Of a DNA stretch of 10,498 nucleotides, positions 6,143 through 10,498 are shown piece after piece. How positions within the stretch are numbered: position 1 is the first letter of the stretch; each line of letters begins with the position of its first letter. The position numbers and the translations under genes are program-made. The notes below the pieces were generated by a model. That model searched no databases. It was given only the letters and a program-made list of their open reading frames with translations, and was not told where the DNA came from. Origin of the DNA: Spirochaetaceae bacterium (GTDB taxonomy: Bacteria > Spirochaetota > Spirochaetia > Treponematales > Breznakiellaceae); contig JAIRPM010000138.1 in the NCBI GenBank assembly GCA_031257075.1, positions 1 through 10,498 on the forward strand. Reading direction: 5' to 3'.

Positions 6143-6544
6143 ATGGATACACAAGTTCTGAATAGTTTTCATCAAGGAAAACTACAGGGTGAAAACGCCC
6201 TATTGCGGCGCTACGGCGCAATGACTGCTGCGCCGCCAAAAGATGATGGATTTGCCGCAATGTTACATGGCGCCGCAATGCCGGAGGGCAAACCGCGCAT
6301 CGACAAGACGGATAAACTCTACGAACAATGCGAAGCGCTGGAAACATTTGTACTTAAAACACTGGTAAATGGGATGCGCAAAACGGTTGAAAAGACCGGA
6401 TTGATTAACACCGGTTTTGCGGGTGAGGTTTATGAAGATATGCTGTATGATGAATACACCAAAACGTTTAGCAAAAACGCTGACTTTGGTCTTGCGGAAA
6501 TTGCGTATTTGGAACTGACAGGACAGAGGAAGGGAAGACGGTAA
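6143..6544 (+). CDS. flgJ: flagellar rod-binding protein, FlgJ N-terminal domain only
   Basis: This protein of 133 residues matches the rod-binding domain of FlgJ, which helps assemble the flagellar rod in the periplasm. The conserved block spans residues about 59-130. It starts with LYEQCEALETFVLKTLVNGMR, followed by FAGEVYEDMLYDEYTKTFS and the C-terminal FGLAEIAYLELTG. There is no C-terminal muramidase domain, as in spirochaetes and several other groups, where a separate enzyme digests peptidoglycan. The first 50 residues are poorly conserved and probably flexible. There is no signal peptide, as usual for this family. No other flagellar gene is visible nearby, so the gene is isolated from its usual basal-body cluster in this window. 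A strong ribosome binding site fixes the ATG. Confidence 0.85.
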   Translation: MDTQVLNSFHQGKLQGENALLRRYGAMTAAPPKDDGFAAMLHGAAMPEGKPRIDKTDKLYEQCEALETFVLKTLVNGMRKTVEKTGLINTGFAGEVYEDMLYDEYTKTFSKNADFGLAEIAYLELTGQRKGRR

Positions 6545-6578
6545 CTATCCCTGTTTTATGTCCAAATCGTAAATAACT

Positions 6579-8063
6579 ATGCGGCTCTTATTATTACTCA
6601 GAATTCCTCTCATTGCGCAAACCTTTCTGGCACCGTTGGTTGTTATACCGCTTGGGATGGCGGCAGCGGCTCAAGATGTATGTATGGCGCGGGCTCTTGG
6701 GTTGACGTTAGGAATTTGTTTGGTATGCGCCCTGCCGCTCGCCGTTACTATCAAAAAACATCCTGTACGAATAACGCGCAACGGCGGTTTTGTTATTGTG
6801 GGCGCAAGTTGGTTTTTGCTTATACTCATGGGGGCGCTGCCCTATTTTTTTTCGGATGAAGGCTTCAGTTTTTGTGTTTCTGTCTTTGAAAGTTCCGGCG
6901 CATTCTCTACATCGGGAGTGAGTGTTATAAACCAGATTGAGAAATTGCCGGCCTCACTGCTCCTTTGGAGAGCGCTTTGTTACTGGGCGGGCGGCATGGG
7001 GGTGATTGTTCTGAGTGTAGCGCTTATGCCGTTGCTCGGCGTAGGCGGGTTCCAGTTGATAAAGGCCGAAACTACCGGCCCGGAAAAAGACCGTCTCACG
7101 CCGCGTATTGCCGCGACAGCGCGGCTTCTCTACCTTGTATATTTTGTACTCACTTTGATTCTTATACTGCTCTATAAACTTGGCGGTATGACTCTTTTTG
7201 ACGCGGCATGCCATGCGCTTTCACTTGTGGCAACCGGCGGCGTAAGCACAAAGAATGAGGGGCTTTTGTCCTATAACAGTACCTATATTCTTGTTATATC
7301 AACTGTTTTTATGATGCTTGCGGCAACAAACTTCAACCTGTTTTTCTTTTTGATAAAAGGTAAATTCCGCGATATTGTTACCAACACCGAATTCCGCGTA
7401 TTTGTAGGTATATTTGCCGCAGCAACATGCGTTGTTGCCTTCTGCATCGTTCCTCAATATGGTTCAGTTAAGCAGGCTTTGATATTTGCATCAGCGCAGG
7501 TTGCCGGAATTCTTACCACTGCCGGAATTGCGTTTGCGCAATTTGACCACTGGCCGCCGCTTGCGCAAATGATTCTTTTTGTGCTTATGTTTTTGGGCGG
7601 CTGTTCAGGCAGTACTGCCGGCGGTATAAAAATTATACGCCATGTTATTTTGTGGAAACAAACATTACATGAAAGCAAGAGCATGCTGTATCCGTGCGGC
7701 GTGTTTAGCATCAGACTAAATAAAAAAGCGGCGCGTCCTGAAATTGTATATGGTACTGCCGGATTTGTGTTTCTTTATCTTTTGACAACGTTTATTTGCT
7801 GTATATACACAACGGCCTGCGGCGTTGATGTGTGGACATCAATAAACGCGGCGCTCGCTATAATGGGCAATATTGGGCTTGGATTTGGCGGTATTGCGCC
7901 CGGCAGTAATTTCGGCATATTCCCCAGCCATATCTTGTGGTTTTATTCATTCATCATGGTTGTATCGCGTCTTGAATTATGGACTGTATTTGTATTGTTT
8001 GTCCCCGCGTTTTGGCGCGGAGCAGTGTCGGCAGCATATAATGATGGAACAGTGGTCAAATAA
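6579..8063 (+). CDS. trkH: TrkH/KtrB-type potassium uptake transporter, membrane subunit
   Basis: This 494-residue polytopic inner-membrane protein imports K+. It contains the four pore-loop selectivity motifs of the superfamily: TSGVS (111-115), TGGVS (219-223), TTAGI (313-317) and NIGLGFGG (431-438). CSGSTAGGIKIIRH (342-355) is the family signature after the third pore. About ten hydrophobic helices can be seen. The length suits TrkH (about 480) better than KtrB (about 440). The gating partner TrkA/KtrA, a nucleotide-binding protein, is not in the window. The start is uncertain: an in-frame TAA (6570-6572) lies just upstream, so ATG 6579 is the first possible ATG, yet no Shine-Dalgarno site precedes it. 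The gene begins 34 nt after flgJ and its 3' end overlaps the MATE gene. Confidence 0.93.
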   Translation: MRLLLLLRIPLIAQTFLAPLVVIPLGMAAAAQDVCMARALGLTLGICLVCALPLAVTIKKHPVRITRNGGFVIVGASWFLLILMGALPYFFSDEGFSFCVSVFESSGAFSTSGVSVINQIEKLPASLLLWRALCYWAGGMGVIVLSVALMPLLGVGGFQLIKAETTGPEKDRLTPRIAATARLLYLVYFVLTLILILLYKLGGMTLFDAACHALSLVATGGVSTKNEGLLSYNSTYILVISTVFMMLAATNFNLFFFLIKGKFRDIVTNTEFRVFVGIFAAATCVVAFCIVPQYGSVKQALIFASAQVAGILTTAGIAFAQFDHWPPLAQMILFVLMFLGGCSGSTAGGIKIIRHVILWKQTLHESKSMLYPCGVFSIRLNKKAARPEIVYGTAGFVFLYLLTTFICCIYTTACGVDVWTSINAALAIMGNIGLGFGGIAPGSNFGIFPSHILWFYSFIMVVSRLELWTVFVLFVPAFWRGAVSAAYNDGTVVK

Positions 8064-9378
8064 AAGCGTTTGGCGGCTTCTTTGGCCGCTTATTCTTGAA
8101 CAACTCCTTGCCGTAACGATAGGTATTGCTGATACCGCAATGGTAACAACGGTTGGCGAAGACGCGATTTCTGGAGTGTCGCTTGTAGACCAAATCAACC
8201 AATTGCTGATTATCGCGTTCAGCGCCCTTGCGACAGGCGGTTCTGTAGTGGTAAGTCAATATATTGGACGCGGTGATACAAACAATTCGATAAATGCATC
8301 AAAACAACTGCTTCTCACAAATAGTATTGTATCATTGGTAATAATGTTTGCGACTCTGTTTTCGTACAAATACATATTATTGCTTATATACGGAAATATC
8401 GAATTGTCAGTAATGGAAAACGCTAGGCGTTATTTTTGGCTGACGGCGCTTTCCATGCCTTTTTTTGCCCTATATACCGCGTCCTCATCGCTTTTTCGCG
8501 CGGCGGGGAACAGCAGGCTGCCAATGATTACCGCACTCTTGATGAATATTATCAATATTGGGGGAAATGCGCTTTTTATTTTTGTGTTTAAGATGGGAGT
8601 AACAGGGGCGGCGCTTGCTACGCTGCTCTGCCGTGTTGCCGGTTCCATAATTATGTTTATAATGCAAATACACAACCGCCTGCTGCCTATATATCCTGAA
8701 AATTTACATACAACAAAACTTGAACCGGTAATGATAAAACGTATATTAAACATCGGCATACCGGGCGCGGTAGAAAGTTCGGTTTTTCAGATAGGGAAAA
8801 TACTGCTTTCCCGTGTAGTAAGCAGTTTTGGCACGGCGGCGCTGGCAGCCAATGCGATAACCGGCTCGGTTGCATCATTCGTGTTTATGCCGGGCACCGG
8901 TTTTTGTATGGCGCTCCTTACCGTTGCGGGACAGTGTATAGGTGCAAAAGATTATGAAAGCGCAAAGCATTGGACGTTCAAATTGATGCGGCTAATGTAT
9001 ATAACGCTTGCAGCGCTCAATATACTCATTTTATTTACTCTTGACAGATGGCTTGGCCTTTTTAATTTGTCTTCAGAAGCGGCCGCGCTTACCAAAACTT
9101 TTCTGCGTCTGCACTGTATAACATCTTCGATAGCATGGCCGCTTAGTTTCGGCTTGCCCAACGCGCTTCGCGCCGCAGGAGATGCCAAGTTTGTAATGTA
9201 TACAGCCATCTGTACAATGTGGTTTGTACGCATTTCATCATCATTTATATTTGCGTATGTTTTTAATTTTGGCGCTCTTGCCGTATGGATGGGAATGGGG
9301 CTGGACTTTTTCTTCCGGGGGAGCATTTTTACTATCCGCTGGCTAAACGGCAAATGGCAGACCAAAAAAGTAATTTGA
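8041..9378 (+). CDS. MATE family multidrug/cation antiporter
   Basis: This is a 445-residue inner-membrane transporter with twelve predicted hydrophobic helices in two homologous halves, close to the usual length of about 450. The N-half begins WRLLWPLILEQLL and has IADTAMVTTVG (29-39). It continues with SQYIGRGD, the typical loop after helix 2. The C-half has GIPGAVES and VAGQCIGAKD, the matching positions in the second repeat. Such proteins exchange Na+ or H+ for cationic drugs, metabolites or toxins; the substrate cannot be inferred. The chosen start is the ATG-ATG pair at 8041/8044, because homologues begin here. The frame is open further upstream (an ATG at 7873), but that would lie deep inside trkH and add 56 unlikely residues. 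The gene overlaps trkH by 23 nt, with no good ribosome site, so translational coupling is likely. Confidence 0.92.
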   Translation: MMEQWSNKSVWRLLWPLILEQLLAVTIGIADTAMVTTVGEDAISGVSLVDQINQLLIIAFSALATGGSVVVSQYIGRGDTNNSINASKQLLLTNSIVSLVIMFATLFSYKYILLLIYGNIELSVMENARRYFWLTALSMPFFALYTASSSLFRAAGNSRLPMITALLMNIINIGGNALFIFVFKMGVTGAALATLLCRVAGSIIMFIMQIHNRLLPIYPENLHTTKLEPVMIKRILNIGIPGAVESSVFQIGKILLSRVVSSFGTAALAANAITGSVASFVFMPGTGFCMALLTVAGQCIGAKDYESAKHWTFKLMRLMYITLAALNILILFTLDRWLGLFNLSSEAAALTKTFLRLHCITSSIAWPLSFGLPNALRAAGDAKFVMYTAICTMWFVRISSSFIFAYVFNFGALAVWMGMGLDFFFRGSIFTIRWLNGKWQTKKVI

Positions 9379-9429
9379 AAAATCAAAGGCAGCGTTGACA
9401 CCGTAAACGCATCTATCGCCGGATTGTAA

Positions 9430-9472
9430 CAAAGAAAACACCAATAGCGCCGTCAACAAAGTTGGCGGCGCT
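9430..9472 (-). terminator. probable intrinsic terminator of the glpF transcript
   Basis: AGCGCCGTCAAC (9446-9457) and GTTGGCGGCGCT (9461-9472) form a 12 bp GC-rich stem with one G-T wobble and an AAA loop. Read on the minus strand it lies 21 nt past the glpF stop and is followed by a T-rich stretch (ATTGGTGTTTTCTTTGTT), the expected layout for termination of glpF. On the plus strand no T-run follows, so it probably also acts only weakly for the MATE transcript. The rest of the gap 9379-9492 holds nothing else I recognise. Confidence 0.6.
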
Positions 9473-9492
9473 GTTGACGCGGCGCGCGTAAA

Positions 9493-10212
9493 TCAGCCGC
9501 CGAACACTGCTTTGGCAGCGACCGCGCCTAAGATGGCGCCGATAACCGGGCCTACCACGGGAATCCACGCATAGCCCCAGTCTGAGGAGCCTTTGCCCTT
9601 CATCGGGAGAATGGCGTGCATGATACGCGGACCAAGGTCACGCGCCGGATTGATGGCATAGCCTGTGGTGCCGCCGAGGGAGATACCAATCGTGAGAATG
9701 ACTGCCCACGCCCGCCATGTGCCGATAGCGCCAATACCGCCGTCCGAAGCCTGCCCCACGCCATACGAAAGCGTAAAGAGCAGCACGAATGTGCCGATAA
9801 TTTCGCAGACGAGGTTAAGGCTGGGATTACGGATAGCGGGGCCGGTACAGAATACACCCAACTGAGTACCGGGGTCGCTGGTGGCGTCAAAGTGGTCTTT
9901 GTGCATAAGCCACACAAGGAAAGCGCCAACCATCGCGCCCAAAAATTGCGCGCCGATATAGCCCGGAACAACCGCCCATTGGGTAATACCCACAACCGCC
10001 AACGCAATTGTAAGCGCCGGGTTAAAGTGAGCGCCGGATGCCGCTCCAAACATAAGCGCCGGCACCAATACCGCCGTCGCCCAGCCGACTGTGATAACGA
10101 TCCAGCCCGAACCGTTACCCTTCGTGCCTTTAAGAATCACATTGGCGACAACACCGTCACCCAACAGAATCAAAAAGGCCGTTCCAATAAATTCAGCAAG
10201 GTATACATTCAT
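9493..10212 (-). CDS. glpF: aquaglyceroporin (glycerol facilitator, MIP family)
   Basis: This is a 239-residue inner-membrane channel of the MIP family. The two half-helix signatures are present: HFNPALT (NPA at 64-66) and INPARDLGPR (NPA at 188-190, followed by R191 and D192). Asp after the second NPAR and GPR are features of the glycerol-conducting GlpF branch rather than strict water channels. Six membrane helices are visible, and length and motif spacing are normal. Shine-Dalgarno AAGGAG (10219-10224), 6 nt before the ATG, fixes the start. The upstream gene on the same strand is the end of a DUF1667 protein, a usual companion of the glycerol-3-phosphate dehydrogenase genes, so glycerol uptake is the likely role. 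A terminator-like hairpin follows the gene. Confidence 0.95.
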   Translation of the reverse strand: MNVYLAEFIGTAFLILLGDGVVANVILKGTKGNGSGWIVITVGWATAVLVPALMFGAASGAHFNPALTIALAVVGITQWAVVPGYIGAQFLGAMVGAFLVWLMHKDHFDATSDPGTQLGVFCTGPAIRNPSLNLVCEIIGTFVLLFTLSYGVGQASDGGIGAIGTWRAWAVILTIGISLGGTTGYAINPARDLGPRIMHAILPMKGKGSSDWGYAWIPVVGPVIGAILGAVAAKAVFGG

Positions 10213-10253
10213 AACCTTCTCCTTTGGACTCTAAAGTCTCTATTTTTTTTAGA

Positions 10254-10275
10254 GGGTAGGGGATAGGGGTAGGGG
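10254..10275 (+). repeat. G-rich block with quadruplex pattern G3-TA-G4-ATA-G4-TA-G4
   Basis: Four runs of three or four G are separated by loops of 2, 3 and 2 bases, meeting the usual sequence rule for an intramolecular G-quadruplex on the plus strand (the template strand for glpF). The block is an inverted, imperfect copy of the C-rich block at 10351-10375. Confidence 0.8.
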
Positions 10276-10350
10276 CAGCCTTTTGTCCGGTATATCAGCG
10301 CTAACGATGTAATCCGCGTTAGTACTTGATTTCCGTCTTGAACCAACTGT

Positions 10351-10375
10351 CCCCTGTCCCCTCTACCCACTACCC
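10351..10375 (-). repeat. inverted partner block, C-rich on the plus strand, with short tandem units
   Basis: On the plus strand this reads C4-TGT-C4-TCTA-CCC-ACTA-CCC, and CTACCCA is repeated in tandem at its right end, running to within 6 nt of the DUF1667 stop codon. On the minus strand, the coding sense, it has four G-runs and could form a quadruplex in mRNA, or pair with the block at 10254-10275 across about 75 nt. Confidence 0.75.
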
Positions 10376-10381
10376 ACTACT

Positions 10382-10498
10382 TCACAATGTTCTTGTCGAA
10401 ATAAAATTCGCGCCTGTTCCGCAGATGTCTTTGACGACTTTCTCGCCGGATTTTACGGTGCCCTTTAGGGACAGCCCTTCCAGCAATTTCATCGCGTC
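10382..10498 (-). CDS. DUF1667 family protein, C-terminal 38 residues only
   Basis: Reading leftward from the window edge, the minus strand encodes 38 residues and stops at TGA (10384-10382). The fragment begins DAMKLLEGLSLKG and ends DICGTGANFISTRTL. It follows the C-terminal pattern of DUF1667 proteins: a helix with AM, a strand, then a glycine turn and GTG-x-N/D-x-x-x-TR-x near the end. These small cysteine-rich proteins are usually encoded with an FAD-dependent glycerol-3-phosphate dehydrogenase and a second FAD/NAD oxidoreductase. The N-terminal part, which should carry CxxC-type cysteines, is outside the window. With glpF directly downstream, a glycerol operon is inferred. Confidence 0.75.
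   Translation of the reverse strand, partial: DAMKLLEGLSLKGTVKSGEKVVKDICGTGANFISTRTL

Larger units (their letters stand above)
10213..10381 (-). promoter_or_regulatory. glpF leader containing inverted G-rich repeats
   Basis: This 169 nt gap lies between the DUF1667 gene and glpF. Next to the ribosome site is a near-palindrome, GGACTCTAAAGTCTC (10226-10240), and then CTCTA (10238-10242) with TAGAG (10250-10254) around seven T, which could fold near the glpF initiation site in mRNA. A 6 bp stem, CTAACG/CGTTAG (10301-10306 with 10317-10322), lies in the middle. Two repeat blocks flank it and are listed separately. No clear promoter is seen, so glpF may be transcribed from upstream. Confidence 0.45.

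Noticed and set aside
7873..8040. Upstream extension of the MATE protein
   Set aside because: It lies inside trkH, which is clearly coding here, and the extra 56 residues have no counterpart at the normal MATE N-terminus.
9390..9415. Weak inverted repeat GCGTT/AACGC after the MATE gene
   Set aside because: Only five pairs with a long loop and no T-run; not enough for a terminator call.
10243..10250. Run of eight T as a possible terminator
   Set aside because: On the plus strand no stable GC-rich stem precedes it and no plus-strand gene ends nearby; on the minus strand it is an A-run in the glpF leader.
9616..10266. Long plus-strand frame opposite glpF
   Set aside because: It is antisense to a strongly supported aquaglyceroporin gene; the product is Arg/Lys-rich with no recognisable fold, as expected for a shadow frame.
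10351..10380. CRISPR-like array
   Set aside because: The repeated units are 7 bases long with no spacers of regular length, so this is a short tandem repeat.

Overview
The window is mostly housekeeping and envelope DNA from a flagellated, double-membraned bacterium. The best fit is a spirochaete of moderate GC content, such as a termite-gut-type Treponema. The reasons are a stand-alone FlgJ-type rod-binding protein without a muramidase domain, a UPF0164/PorV-like outer-membrane barrel next to an OmpA protein built from FlgD-like Ig repeats, and strong Shine-Dalgarno sites with some TTG start use. The assignment is inference from gene content, because no rRNA or other phylogenetic marker is present.

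Layout, left to right. Bases 1-197 (minus) hold the N-terminus of a radical SAM protein that runs off the left edge. It is preceded by a possible promoter built on a direct repeat. Bases 355-1026 (minus) encode a glyoxalase II-like metallo-beta-lactamase hydrolase with an odd GC-rich in-frame insert. The divergent gap 1027-1236 contains a marginal 54-codon ORF or gene remnant, a stem-loop and a likely promoter. Next come three tightly packed plus-strand genes: an outer-membrane beta-barrel (1237-2361, TTG start), an OmpA-family peptidoglycan-binding protein with four WNG Ig-like modules (2374-4254), and dihydroxy-acid dehydratase ilvD, whose ATG directly abuts the preceding stop codon. A tRNA-Leu(UAG) follows 10 nt after ilvD, and then a strong hairpin.

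Bases 6143-6544 encode the flagellar rod-binding protein. They are followed by a TrkH-type potassium transporter (6579-8063) and a MATE efflux protein (8041-9378) that overlaps it by 23 nt. On the opposite strand, facing the MATE gene, lie an aquaglyceroporin (glpF, 9493-10212) and, upstream of it, the C-terminal end of a DUF1667 protein (10382-10498). Together these two look like the tail of a glycerol-utilisation operon. Between them are two inverted G-rich/C-rich repeat blocks with G-quadruplex-forming patterns.

I found no mobile element, CRISPR array, phage gene or obvious defence system. The observations most worth following up are the PorV-like barrel/OmpA pair with SPNGDG-type modules, the inverted G-rich repeats in the glycerol locus, and the palindromic insert in the hydrolase gene.
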